A DNA stretch of 64,000 bases, taken from positions 62,001 to 126,000 of the forward strand of contig NZ_CP083955.1 in NCBI RefSeq assembly GCF_006442975.2, read 5' to 3'. Shown here piece after piece: positions 9,314 to 17,076 of this stretch. The stretch comes from Mesorhizobium sp. B2-1-1 (GTDB taxonomy: Bacteria; Pseudomonadota; Alphaproteobacteria; Rhizobiales; Rhizobiaceae). The notes beneath the pieces were generated by a model, which worked only from the letters and a program-made list of their open reading frames with translations, searched no databases and had not been told where the DNA came from. Both the position numbers and the translations under genes were made by a program. Position 1 is the stretch's first letter, and each line of letters starts with the position of its first letter.

Positions 9314-9760
9314 TCAGGCGACTTTGGCCGTGGGTTTGGCAGGAGGTTTCTTCCGAGGGACCGGCTTCCGCCCCAGACCCGACGCCTTTGCCAAAGCGGA
9401 CCGCTGTTCCGCATAGTTCGGCGCCACCATCGGGTAGTCGGCTGGCAATTTTCACTTGGCACGGTATTCATCGGCCGTCATGCCAAGGTAACGAAGGTGG
9501 CGTTTCAGCGATTTGAACTTCTTGCCGTCGTCAAGACAGATGATGAAGTCCGCAGTAACCGACTTCTTTGGATTGACCGCGGGGACCTGCATCTCAACTG
9601 CCGGCGCGGCAGGCTTGCTCAGACCAGGCAGGGAAGCGTGTAGAGACGCAATGAGGTTTGGCAGTTCGCCGGCCGGCACGGGGTTGTTGCTGACATATGC
9701 GGCGACAACACCCGCGGTTAGCTCGACAATCTCAGTGACACTATTGGTCCGCTCCGGCAA
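9314..9760 (-). pseudogene. mucR: MucR/Ros-family regulator interrupted by an in-frame TGA
   Basis: MucR-like transcriptional regulator of the type that controls exopolysaccharide, motility and symbiosis genes in rhizobia. The frame from 9760 reads VVAAYVSNNPVPAGELPNLI, then FIICLDDGKKFKSLKRHLRY, then DEYRAK and a TGA at 9452-9454. Without that stop the same frame continues KLPADYPMVAPNYAEQRSAL and KASGLGRKPVPRKK to a natural stop at 9314-9316, giving 148 codons, the normal family length. The TGA stands where the intact copy at 17.1 kb has TGG (Trp). The truncation removes the end of the DNA-binding fold, so it is probably non-functional unless read through. Confidence 0.85.
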
Positions 9761-10393
9761 TTATTGGAACTCCTATTGCTTCGGCACCTTCTACTTGGGA
9801 TTTGCCTCTTCGCAATTCGCGAAAGAGCAAAACGTTCTGCGGTTGTAGATTGGCGCGATCGTATACGACCGCGCTGGCGGGTGTCCCGGTGTTTCATACT
9901 CTCAAGATGATGCAAAGCCAGGCGACCAGAAGATCGCGCCAAAGCCTCGAAATTGCGGCCTAATTCGGCTTCACGTCGCGGTGCAGGCAGTCCTGCACTT
10001 CAATCGACGTTCAGGGGCCGCATCTCGAACGCTGGCGACGCGGATGTCCGTCGCGCGCTCCACGATGCTGACGGCGGCGAACCGCCGGTCCGCATTTCGC
10101 GGCAGGAGCGGCGCAGCCCGGTTGCCGTGCTGTTTCATCATATTCGGTCATCAGCGAAAGTCGCTGACCTGACCTTGGTCGTGTGTGACGCGTATCGACA
10201 TCATACCGGGTTGGCGTCCGGTCGTCACCGTCGACCCTTCGATGAGGACGCCGCCTGAATGGCGCTTGGCGCCCCAATCTTGTCAACTCCTCCACGACAA
10301 ATTCGGCCATCGATGGCTCCTGAAAGCCCGCCCAGCGCGTCAGCCGTATCCCGCGGTTTTCTGGATCCAGTGCTCGGCCTCTAGTGCTGCAAA
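9761..10393. other. Intergenic, no gene recognised
   Basis: The first 100 bp upstream of mucR are comparatively AT-rich and include the inverted repeat TTCGC-AATTC-GCGAA near 9808-9822, a plausible regulatory region. The remaining short frames on both strands do not resemble proteins. Confidence 0.35.
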
Positions 10394-10615
10394 TTATTCT
10401 GGAGACTTGAGGTTCCGGTAACTTGCGAATTCGAACTCACTGATCTTGCGCGTGCCGAGATCGGTGACGCGCACCCAGGGTTTGCCGGATGTTCGCCCGG
10501 GCTTCAGTGGTCGCTGGACGACCTTCACAACGGCATGAACATGGCTGTGGGCTTCCACTGTGGTGGTGCTGATCACCTTCGTGCCGTTCATCGCCTCAAC
10601 TTTGAAACTTGCCAT
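10394..10615 (-). CDS. Hypothetical protein
   Basis: 73 aa, soluble, with a pattern of short beta strands (SFKVEAMNGTKVISTTTVEA, then WVRVTDLGTRKISEFEF) and no cysteines. A ribosome site (GGAGAG) precedes the ATG. No family is recognised. It stands alone between unannotated stretches. Confidence 0.55.
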   Translation of the reverse strand: MASFKVEAMNGTKVISTTTVEAHSHVHAVVKVVQRPLKPGRTSGKPWVRVTDLGTRKISEFEFASYRNLKSPE

Positions 10616-10830
10616 CGGCCCGATCTCTCCGAGGCGATCCTAGCCAAGTCCGAATTCGAACGGAACTGTCGTGGCTGTTGCTGGTGAACAGGAATTGCTT
10701 GCTAAGGTGCTGGTGCACGAAGGCGGCTATTCGAAAGATGGGCGGCCTTGTTCGCTTAGATGCAACTGATGGTTTGGGGAGCGTTGCTACCCTTGGCCAG
10801 CATCGTCCTCCGCTGGCCGGCTCCGATGAA

Positions 10831-10865
10831 GCCCGTCACTGTTTCCGCAGTGGCGGGCTTTTTAA
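10831..10865 (+). terminator. Rho-independent terminator
   Basis: GCCCGTCACTG, a TTTCCG loop, then CAGTGGCGGGC followed by TTTTT. The 11-bp stem has one G-T pair. It points along the plus strand, although no convincing plus-strand gene lies directly before it. Confidence 0.7.
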
Positions 10866-11106
10866 CATCCGCTGACTGTGCGTGACGCCTATCCCGCCAT
10901 TGCCGCCATTGCCGCCCGTGGTGGGAGCCGCATTGTCGTTGCCACCGCTGCCGCCATTGCCGCCGGTGATCGTCCCGAGGTTAGTGAATGTGGCTCCGGA
11001 GACAAGCGAAACGCCGGCGCTTCCATTGCCGCCATGACCGCCGAGCACCGGGATCGTTTGCGTCGAGCAGCAGCCGACGTTGTTGCCGCCGTTGCCGCCG
11101 TTCCCG
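10866..11106 (-). pseudogene. Fragment of a glycine-rich repeat protein (autotransporter/adhesin-like)
   Basis: The minus strand encodes VGNGGNGGNNVG, then VLGGHGGNGSAGVSLVSGAT, then FTNLGTITGGNGGSGGNDNA, then TTGGNGGNGGIGVT. Such GGNGG/GxITGGxGG repeats are typical of large beta-helix autotransporter passenger domains. There is no start, and the frame is fused at its 5' end to a truncated PLP-fold gene. It is a fragment of a much larger gene, carried in by rearrangement. Confidence 0.6.
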
Positions 11107-11290
11107 ACGAGGATTCGCAGATCGTGGCTTCAGGCTTCAACTGATCGCGTTCCACAGCCCGCTCGAGCATGAACCGGGCTGGCAGCAGCTTCATCAGGAA
11201 GAAGCTGGCGCCGAAAAGAGCTCCGCCGAGCGCCACAAGGCGCGGGCCCTCGAAATCTTCCAGCTTTCGCATCAGCGCACGGGTCGACAT
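11101..11290 (-). pseudogene. Truncated PLP-fold type II protein (cysteine-synthase-like), N-terminal fragment
   Basis: Starts with ATG at 11290 after the ribosome site CAGGAG and encodes about 62 residues: LEDFEGPRLVALGGALFGAS, FFLMKLLPARFMLERAVERD, then QLKPEATICESSSGT. It matches the N-terminus of the intact protein at 59192-60265 (PRLALLAPNLVAAAFPLMKL, PARYILDRA, ETTSGT). After SSGT the frame enters glycine-rich repeat sequence and stops at 10889, so the catalytic body is lost. As in the intact copy, leucine stands where the family usually has its Schiff-base lysine. The GHMP kinase gene lies 24 bp upstream, the same gene order as in the intact locus. Confidence 0.8.
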
Positions 11291-11314
11291 GGGTTACTCC
11301 TGCGTGCCAGGCGT

Positions 11315-12196
11315 TCAATGGCGAAAGATCGTCGGCTCGAAATTGGACTGACGCAGAGCGCCTGCCGCGCGATCGATGTTTACGGATGCATTCTGGTCTC
11401 TAGCGTCGAACATCAGTCCGACGACCGTGCCGCTGTGAGCGACCTGAACGCCAATGGCGCCGAAGCGGTCACCGACGGTTTCGATCTCTCTCAGCCGTGG
11501 TTTGGCAAGAAACCGCTCGTTGATCCGCGCGCTCGCCGTCGCAACCCTGCCCAGCATGCGGGCGTCCGCATTCTTGATGGCTGTTCGCAACAGGCTTCGA
11601 AGCGGCCGAAAGGTCTCGATCTCCAGGTGACCGTAACGCGCCGGCTCGAATTCAAGCGTATCGACCGTGAGCTGGGGGGTGGTATCGATGCTGATGAAGT
11701 CGATCGGCGGCAGCGGCTTGCGGAATGCCTCCATCACGATGCCGTCCCGGTGCGCAAACAGCACCGCTTGCTGCCTGAACAAAGTGGAGTCACAGGCCGT
11801 TTCCGCGCTGACCGCGAGCTGCATGACCTCATCCGACGCCGCATCGATCTCCAACCAATTCAATACCGCCAGGATGCTTGCCAGAACGTCGGCGGTGGAG
11901 GAGCCCATGCCACGGCCAATGGGGATGTTGCTATCCATCGAGAGATGGCCGCCGCTGCCGGGCCGGCCGAATGCATTGATGGTCAACTCGGCCGCGCGTC
12001 GAGCCTTCTCCCGCGAGGCTGGCCAGACAGTCACGTGATCGCTATCGTTTGCGCTGAACCTGGCTTTGGACCTCAGATGACGACAGGGCAGCGAGACCAG
12101 CGCGCGTCGCAACCGCGCGCCCTCATCCTCGAAAACGCCTTGAACCAGTTCCCCGTGATGGCCAATGGCTTCAGCGTATCCCGAGCCCTCAGACAT
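11315..12196 (-). CDS. GHMP-family kinase, PduX-like (paralogue of the 58.3 kb gene)
   Basis: Cytoplasmic small-molecule kinase of 293 aa. The N-terminal HHGELVQGVF resembles the GELIQG motif of PduX L-threonine kinase. The ATP-binding loop is IPIGRGMGSSTADVLAS at about 88-104, and the C-terminal GHMP motif is GVQVAHSGTVVGLMFD. Start chosen at 12196 because GGAGG lies 7 bp before that ATG; other ATGs lie at 12202 and 12226. It is clearly paralogous to the kinase at 58260-59198. Threonine, homoserine or serine as substrate is inferred from PduX. It lies downstream of the OmpR-like regulator and upstream of the truncated PLP gene, so its pathway partner is lost at this locus. Confidence 0.85.
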   Translation of the reverse strand: MSEGSGYAEAIGHHGELVQGVFEDEGARLRRALVSLPCRHLRSKARFSANDSDHVTVWPASREKARRAAELTINAFGRPGSGGHLSMDSNIPIGRGMGSSTADVLASILAVLNWLEIDAASDEVMQLAVSAETACDSTLFRQQAVLFAHRDGIVMEAFRKPLPPIDFISIDTTPQLTVDTLEFEPARYGHLEIETFRPLRSLLRTAIKNADARMLGRVATASARINERFLAKPRLREIETVGDRFGAIGVQVAHSGTVVGLMFDARDQNASVNIDRAAGALRQSNFEPTIFRH

Positions 12197-12421
12197 GGGC
12201 ATTCCTCCATATACTTTAGCAACCACTTAAGTTACTCGGTGAATACTTTCGCAGGCCGGATCGTCTACAGCAACAACCAAGTTGATAATCTTTTGTATTC
12301 CAAAACGTTGCGAGTACATGACGCGCATTTATTTCCTCTTACATATTGGTCACAAATGTAGAGCCCGACCAGGCGGGCAGGGGCGGCTGCCGGCGTTCCT
12401 CGATATGTGCTGCGGGAATGA

Positions 12422-13123
12422 TCAGGCCGACTGGTCTTCGAGCGCGTATCCGGCGAGCCTTACAGTGCGAATGGCAACGCTTCGTGATGACCGCCTGAGT
12501 AACTTTCGCAACTGGCTCATGTGAACATCGACCACGCGCGTGCTTACACTGGCGCTATTTGTCCAGGCCACGGCGATCAGCTCATCGCGGCTGAGCACCT
12601 TTTCCGGATTTTCCAGCATGTGGCGCAGCAACTTGAACTCGATTGGCCCGAGCGATATCTCCTTGCCGGCGCAGCGCACGCGATGGGTATCAAGCTGCAT
12701 CTCGATATCGCTATATGCCAGCGACTTGCCACGCCGGGATCCCTGTTCCGATGCTTGGCCCACCGCCAGCCTGGCCCGCAGGTATTCGAGCAGCTTGGCC
12801 GGGGCAAACGGCCGGACAAAGCATTCGTCAATGCCAGACCTCAGCAGCTGAATGTGCTGAGCTTCCGCGCCGGGCGACACCAGAGCGACACAGGGGAGGG
12901 CGCCTGTGCGAGCATCCTGCTTGAGCCCGGCACTTTTGGCCCCCAGCTGGTTGTCCGGTCGACAATCCAGCACCACGGCCCGAACCGGCATGCCCGCTGC
13001 AAGCTCCAGCACTTCATCGATGGAACCGGCCAGCGTACTGGCGAAGCCGTCGACCTCGAGAATGTGGCTGAGGAGCAGATAAAATTCCGCGTCCTTCGAG
13101 CAGATCACTATCAATGGCTTCAT
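12422..13123 (-). CDS. OmpR-like response regulator with atypical receiver domain
   Basis: 233 aa. The N-terminal receiver-like domain (MKPLIVICSKDAEFYLLLSH, VVLDCRPDN near residue 55) keeps an aspartate at the phosphorylation position. It lacks the usual acidic pair after strand 1, and the usual KPF motif reads VRPF. The C-terminal winged helix is OmpR-type (ISLGPIEFKLLRHMLENPEK, VSTRVVDVHMSQLRKLL). No histidine kinase is adjacent. A second copy begins at 63688, with the start MKPLVLIASKDPDFFLVFGH. Each copy sits next to a PduX-like kinase/PLP-fold pair, which suggests that the regulator belongs to that system. Confidence 0.85.
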   Translation of the reverse strand: MKPLIVICSKDAEFYLLLSHILEVDGFASTLAGSIDEVLELAAGMPVRAVVLDCRPDNQLGAKSAGLKQDARTGALPCVALVSPGAEAQHIQLLRSGIDECFVRPFAPAKLLEYLRARLAVGQASEQGSRRGKSLAYSDIEMQLDTHRVRCAGKEISLGPIEFKLLRHMLENPEKVLSRDELIAVAWTNSASVSTRVVDVHMSQLRKLLRRSSRSVAIRTVRLAGYALEDQSA

Positions 13124-13845
13124 ATGCGCAGCGTTAGGATCTTTCAGCTGCCATCAAGACGGGCTGGCTATATTCGAATCCCGCATTCCCAAAGGCCAGC
13201 ATGCCAGAACAAGCCACCCAAAACAACAAAGCCCAAAAACGAGCTTGGCGTCGCAGCAAACATGCCGGCGGCCGGTCCGTGCTTCCCTCTACGGCAAATT
13301 CGAGTCCAGCGGCGGCCGCCGCCAAAAAAGACAAAGGGCGTATAAACCGAAATCCCGCGCGCGTCCGCAACGGCGGACAAGCCTCGCGCGTGGGATGGAG
13401 GAATTCCGCCTCGGCCGCGGTGGTGAACGGGACAGCCTAAGGAGCGTCAGCATAGCGACGGCTGAAAGCCTGGACGCGGGACTGACTGTCCCCGCCAAGG
13501 CGGTCCGCACACTGCACGATGGTCGAGGTAGGCCGTGGTATCTGTCATCGGCATCCCGCCGCAACGGATCTCGCCGGCGAACCGGAACCTATCGCCTGAT
13601 CATTAATCTACTCCCAGGGGGAGCCCGATGGCCGGCGATGACCAGTTCGAAAGATGTTGCGGCCCGGAAAGCCTTACCGCGTGTTCTCGAAGGGCTGAAA
13701 GAGGCCCATCACGCCCGCAGGCTATTCATTGAGGCCGCGACGAAGGGGATATTCTGGCTAAATGGGGCCCGCTGAGTTGAGCGGCAGCCGCCTTTTCATC
13801 GAGAGCCAGATAGGCTTACTCTAAGAAGGTCGCCCGGAGCCTTCC
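13124..13845. other. Intergenic, at most a very small gene
   Basis: Long overlapping frames here are arginine- and alanine-rich on both strands and look like shadow frames. The only protein-like piece is a 45-codon frame at 13638-13775 (DVAARKALPRVLEGLKEAHH, then IEAATKGIFWLNGAR), without a clear ribosome site. The remainder shows no feature. Confidence 0.3.
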
Positions 13846-14439
13846 ATGTGCAACGATTATGAACAGCATGTCCTGTGGGGTGAATACTGTCGGATGATGG
13901 CGTCGCTGGCGCTCAAAATCCCGGCGCACCAAACCGAACTCGATTTGCCGCAGGCGGATGACATCCGCATTAATGACCCGGCGCCAATAATGCGCGGCGC
14001 CGGCGATGCGATTGAATTGGCATCGATGACGTTCGGATTTCCGCCGGCGGGCCCAAAGGGGGGACCGGTGTTCAACTTTCGCTCCGAAGGGAGGCAATTC
14101 GCAAACAGCAATCGATGCCTCATTCCGGCCTCCGGGTTCTTCGAGTTCACTGGTGCGAAATATCCGAAGGCGAAACATCGCTTTACGCTCAACGGCTCTC
14201 CATTTATGGCCATCGCAGGGCTTTGGCGTGAGGCCGCCGGCAACAAGCCGCCTACCTTCACCATGCTGACGACTGATCCCGGGCCCGATGTCGCACCATT
14301 TCATAATCGGCAGGTCGTTGTTCTTCAGCCGCAGAATTGGGCTGCCTGGATCAACCTGACGAAGCCCGAATCTGAACTCTTGCGGCCGCTTCCGGCGGGG
14401 TCGCTTAGAGTGGAAACGGTGCGCCCGCAAAGCGCGTAA
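13846..14439 (+). CDS. SRAP-family protein (YedK/HMCES), abasic-site DNA-protein crosslinker
   Basis: 197 aa. SRAP proteins crosslink to abasic sites in single-stranded DNA through the conserved cysteine at position 2, here MCNDYEQ. Other family motifs are VFNFRSEG, RCLIPASGFFEF (catalytic glutamate region) and the FHNRQVVVL segment, which holds the conserved histidine. The start is fixed by the need for Cys2. It stands alone. A fragment of the end of another SRAP gene is at about 24194-24310, next to other repair genes. Plasmid-borne copies are common in rhizobia. Confidence 0.9.
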   Translation: MCNDYEQHVLWGEYCRMMASLALKIPAHQTELDLPQADDIRINDPAPIMRGAGDAIELASMTFGFPPAGPKGGPVFNFRSEGRQFANSNRCLIPASGFFEFTGAKYPKAKHRFTLNGSPFMAIAGLWREAAGNKPPTFTMLTTDPGPDVAPFHNRQVVVLQPQNWAAWINLTKPESELLRPLPAGSLRVETVRPQSA

Positions 14440-14459
14440 CACGAGGCCGATCCTGACGA

Positions 14460-14723
14460 TCATTCCATGTCGGGTACGTCACCGCTGACGAAAAGCGTTG
14501 TAGGCGGGCCGTAGTCCCCAAGCGCTGGATCGGCATCGCGGCTCCATGCGATGACGCCGACATGCCTGGTAGCCAGCGCCTTGGCTATGCGAACTGCCCT
14601 TTCCTCGCTTTGCTGATCCGCCGGGCCGTAGGCGGCAAACAGATCGCCCTCGTTGCCGCGATCAAAGGCAATGACGACGATCAGCTTTGGCTTCTTCTGG
14701 CCAGGCAGGACATGGTCGGACAT
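14460..14723 (-). CDS. Hypothetical protein
   Basis: 87 aa with an alternating beta/alpha pattern: PKLIVVIAFDRGNEGDLFAA, then RAVRIAKALATRHVGVIAWS. The strong hydrophobic strand near the N-terminus followed by charged residues suggests a small Rossmann-like fold. A GGAGAG ribosome site precedes two adjacent ATGs; the second (14723) has better spacing. It lies 15 bp downstream of the next gene on the same strand and is probably in one operon with it. No function recognised. Confidence 0.65.
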   Translation of the reverse strand: MSDHVLPGQKKPKLIVVIAFDRGNEGDLFAAYGPADQQSEERAVRIAKALATRHVGVIAWSRDADPALGDYGPPTTLFVSGDVPDME

Positions 14724-14738
14724 CATCTCTCCTTCGCA

Positions 14739-15326
14739 TCAGCGCGAGGCCTGCTTTTCCGTCGCCGCTTCAAGCGCGTTTATTGCATCACAGACGGCTT
14801 GGCGCTTGGGTTCGACCGGCTCGTCAGGGTGGAAATGAGAAAGCGAAAGAGTGGTGAAGACGACGGTTAGGTCGCCGATGAGGTCTCGCATTTTGAACCG
14901 ATCTTCGACATCGGCCGCAATGCGCCAGGCCAAGATGGAATCCCTTCCGCTAAGCGTGTCTTTGCCGCCTCGCTCAACATCTGCACGAAGCATCGCCAAC
15001 GCGGTGACGCGGTCGACGAGTTGGGTTTCCGGATCGATCAGTAGCTCCAGATCCACGCTTAGAGGCTTGCGTTCTTCAGGCCAGCCGGCACAGCACGCCT
15101 CCAGGGCGGCGGTATGGGCTTGGCCCCAGGCTTGTGCGCAGGCGCCGGCTCGACCGTCCAATCCATCTTCCGGAAAGCCGTTTATATCCCAGCCTTCGAG
15201 TGCAAAGGCGCCTTGTGCCGCTTCCTCGGCTGTGAAACCGGCGCGCTCCAAAGCCGTCTCGGCGGCCGCGATGCCGCGCGAAATCTCCTCAGGCGATGCG
15301 CCTGGGACGGTCAAAACCAGGTCCAT
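14739..15326 (-). CDS. Hypothetical protein
   Basis: 195 aa, acidic and mostly helical (SPEEISRGIAAAETALERAG, then LIDPETQLVDRVTALAMLRA), with no membrane segment and no known domain. It is the first gene of a two-gene minus-strand operon and is divergent from the small gene at 15448 across a region holding a 16-bp palindrome and promoter-like hexamers. Its role is unknown. Confidence 0.65.
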   Translation of the reverse strand: MDLVLTVPGASPEEISRGIAAAETALERAGFTAEEAAQGAFALEGWDINGFPEDGLDGRAGACAQAWGQAHTAALEACCAGWPEERKPLSVDLELLIDPETQLVDRVTALAMLRADVERGGKDTLSGRDSILAWRIAADVEDRFKMRDLIGDLTVVFTTLSLSHFHPDEPVEPKRQAVCDAINALEAATEKQASR

Positions 15327-15390
15327 GTCTGTCTCCGGTAACTATTTTAGCTACAGTGAACGAAAAGAGAACATTGAGTCAAGACTGCTC

Positions 15391-15419
15391 TTGACGAGGA
15401 AGGAATATGTTCCTTATTC
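15391..15419 (+). promoter_or_regulatory. Promoter with overlapping 16-bp palindrome
   Basis: A TTGACG -35-like hexamer (15391-15396) is followed 17 bp later by TTATTC (15414-15419). The perfect inverted repeat AAGGAATATGTTCCTT at 15400-15415 fills the spacer, a classical repressor operator position. It lies between divergent genes. The repressor is unknown. Confidence 0.5.
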
Positions 15420-15447
15420 CTGAATGACATCTGAGCAGGAAAGAGGC

Positions 15448-15660
15448 ATGGGAACGCGCCAGAACGCGCCGGCCGGCGAAGCTATGTCCGAACTGGAAGA
15501 GGTGGCTGAGCAGGCCATAGCCGCAGCCGGCGGCGATGTCTTGGTCGCGTTGCTGAATGTCCTTGCCAGGAACAACGACCTTGAACGGGAACTGGGCTTG
15601 TCGCGGGCCGCAGTCTCGAACGGCTATTCTCGCGGCTGGCATAAGGCGCGGGTTCAATGA
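15448..15660 (+). CDS. Hypothetical small protein
   Basis: 70 aa from the ATG at 15448, which has AAAGAGG just before it; an earlier in-frame ATG at 15424 lies too close to the promoter. The body is helical (SELEEVAEQAIAAAGGDVLV, then LLNVLARNNDLERELGLSRA). Its stop overlaps the start of the next gene (ATGA), so the two are translationally coupled. No family recognised. Confidence 0.55.
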   Translation: MGTRQNAPAGEAMSELEEVAEQAIAAAGGDVLVALLNVLARNNDLERELGLSRAAVSNGYSRGWHKARVQ

Positions 15661-16118
15661 CCGAGACGGCGGAAGACAATTTCCGGATCGAAGTCTGGGA
15701 TCGAGAGGAGAAAACCCATCTAGAAACCATATGCCGATCTCCGGACGCGGTGGTCAGCCAGGCAGCTTGGCAGGCGGCCATTCGGCGTCGGCCCGGAATG
15801 CTGCTGATTCACTACAACAGCCGCCATGTCATGGAGAAGATTATCACTCCGGGCGAGGTGAAGGTTCCACCGCAGACTGTCATCAACGGCAGCATTCATG
15901 CCGGGTTGGACGTTTCACTTGGCGATCTGCGCGAATGGCACACGTTGCGAGCTTGGTGCAAACGCTGCTCGCACTATGCCGAGGTGAAGCCAGCCGCGCT
16001 TATTCGGCGATACGGCAAGGACGCGCTGTTCAGCTCCGTTGAGAGGGCGCTTGTCTGCACGAGCTGCGATCGAGGCGGTCCGGTGAGACTGGAGATTCAC
16101 AAGCTGCCGCGGAATTGA
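15657..16118 (+). CDS. Hypothetical protein with zinc-ribbon-like cysteines
   Basis: 153 aa. Two CxxC pairs near the C-terminus (WCKRCSHY and VCTSCDRG, about 30 residues apart) look like a zinc ribbon. The middle has short strands (PGMLLIHYNSRHVMEKIITP). The ATGA overlap with the preceding small gene indicates one operon. Function unknown; a DNA- or RNA-binding role would be a guess. Confidence 0.65.
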   Translation: MTETAEDNFRIEVWDREEKTHLETICRSPDAVVSQAAWQAAIRRRPGMLLIHYNSRHVMEKIITPGEVKVPPQTVINGSIHAGLDVSLGDLREWHTLRAWCKRCSHYAEVKPAALIRRYGKDALFSSVERALVCTSCDRGGPVRLEIHKLPRN

Positions 16119-16146
16119 ACCGGCTCCTGAGGGAACGGCGAAGGTC

Positions 16147-16647
16147 CTAGTGTTGCCTGCGCCAATTCCAGGGCTTGTCGAATGAGCCGGCCCACAGGCC
16201 GCGCTTTGCGGTCCTGGCTTCCTGCTCGGCTCCAACGTAGAAGCCGGCACTGTATTTCGGCCAATCAAGCGCATAGCCCTGCCTGACCATCCATTCGCCG
16301 ATATCGACGCCTGCGGCGGTGCAGACAGCGACCATGCGCCTGTAGCGATCGCGGTCGACTCCAATGCACGATGTTGGGCGATGCGCATCGAGGAAATCCG
16401 CCAACACCAGAGACGCCTGCTGGCCGCAACGGTACTTCTTGCCAGAGGCGATGGCGCAGATCTGAGCACTCTCCGGCGCGTCCATGCCATTGAGGCGAAT
16501 CCGCTGTCCATGAATTTCGATCGTGTCGCCGTCCACGACTGATGGAATGCCCACCAGTGGTTCGGCCACGGAAGGCAAGGTGAGGCAGAGCAAGGCGGCC
16601 GACAAGCGGCAGACGCCAAGGGCGGGAAATCGCGGCATCTCAGCCAT
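16147..16647 (-). CDS. Secreted thermonuclease-family nuclease (SNase-like)
   Basis: 166 aa. An N-terminal hydrophobic segment (VCRLSAALLCLTLPSVAEP) looks like a signal peptide. The SNase core follows: VVDGDTIEIHGQRIRLNGMD with APES, then RYRRMVAVC, then WMVRQGYALDWPKYS. Staphylococcal-nuclease-like enzymes of this type cleave DNA or RNA with calcium outside the cytoplasm. The start at 16647 is chosen because its ATG overlaps the stop of the upstream small Cys-rich gene, implying coupled translation. Longer in-frame starts exist up to 16749. Confidence 0.85.
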   Translation of the reverse strand: MAEMPRFPALGVCRLSAALLCLTLPSVAEPLVGIPSVVDGDTIEIHGQRIRLNGMDAPESAQICAIASGKKYRCGQQASLVLADFLDAHRPTSCIGVDRDRYRRMVAVCTAAGVDIGEWMVRQGYALDWPKYSAGFYVGAEQEARTAKRGLWAGSFDKPWNWRRQH

Positions 16648-16855
16648 CGCACGCGCAGCCGGGCGCTTTGTGGCATCGCTTCTCTCGCGAGATGCAGCTA
16701 TCGCCACATGCCTGACCGGCCGAACAAGTCTTGCAACATCCCTCGACATAAACCGTCGACCAGGGCACCGGCGCCTGTGGGCGCCGCACGACCGACGCAG
16801 GATCCACCGGCATGAAAACGCCGCCGATCGCCAATGCGGCGATAATCCGAAACAT
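16640..16855 (-). CDS. Small secreted cysteine-rich protein
   Basis: 71 aa. A hydrophobic N-terminus (MFRIIAALAIGGVFM) is followed by a Cys-rich tail: CCKTCSAGQACGDSCISREK, then RCHKAPGCACDG, with nine cysteines. The pattern suggests an exported disulfide-stabilised peptide. Similar small CGxSCI-type proteins are found next to nuclease genes in rhizobia, as recalled rather than checked. Its stop overlaps the nuclease start, so both proteins are made from one message. Function unknown. Confidence 0.7.
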   Translation of the reverse strand: MFRIIAALAIGGVFMPVDPASVVRRPQAPVPWSTVYVEGCCKTCSAGQACGDSCISREKRCHKAPGCACDG

Positions 16856-17008
16856 AACTGCGCCTCCCTACGACACCCCGGCTCCGTGCCAGCGACCTCG
16901 GTGATCCAAGACCCAGGTCCTTAGTTCTCTTCTTTACCTTCTTGGTCGGGGCAGTTCTTCCCTCATCCGGTTCCGCTGTGCCGCAGACTGAACCGACATG
17001 CAACTGAG

Positions 17009-17028
17009 CCCCGCCACGCGGCGGGGCT
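17009..17028 (-). terminator. Hairpin after mucR
   Basis: The inverted repeat GCCCCGCC-ACGC-GGCGGGGC lies about 50 bp beyond the stop of the MucR gene. The uridine tract is weak, so it is a tentative terminator. Confidence 0.4.
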
Positions 17029-17076
17029 TCATCAAGGTCAGGCCGCTACAGCCTGGCACCTTGCCAGGGCAGTCCC

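Noticed and set aside
10988..12361. 457-codon plus-strand frame across the PLP fragment and GHMP kinase
   Set aside because: Antisense shadow; the minus strand carries clear GHMP kinase motifs.
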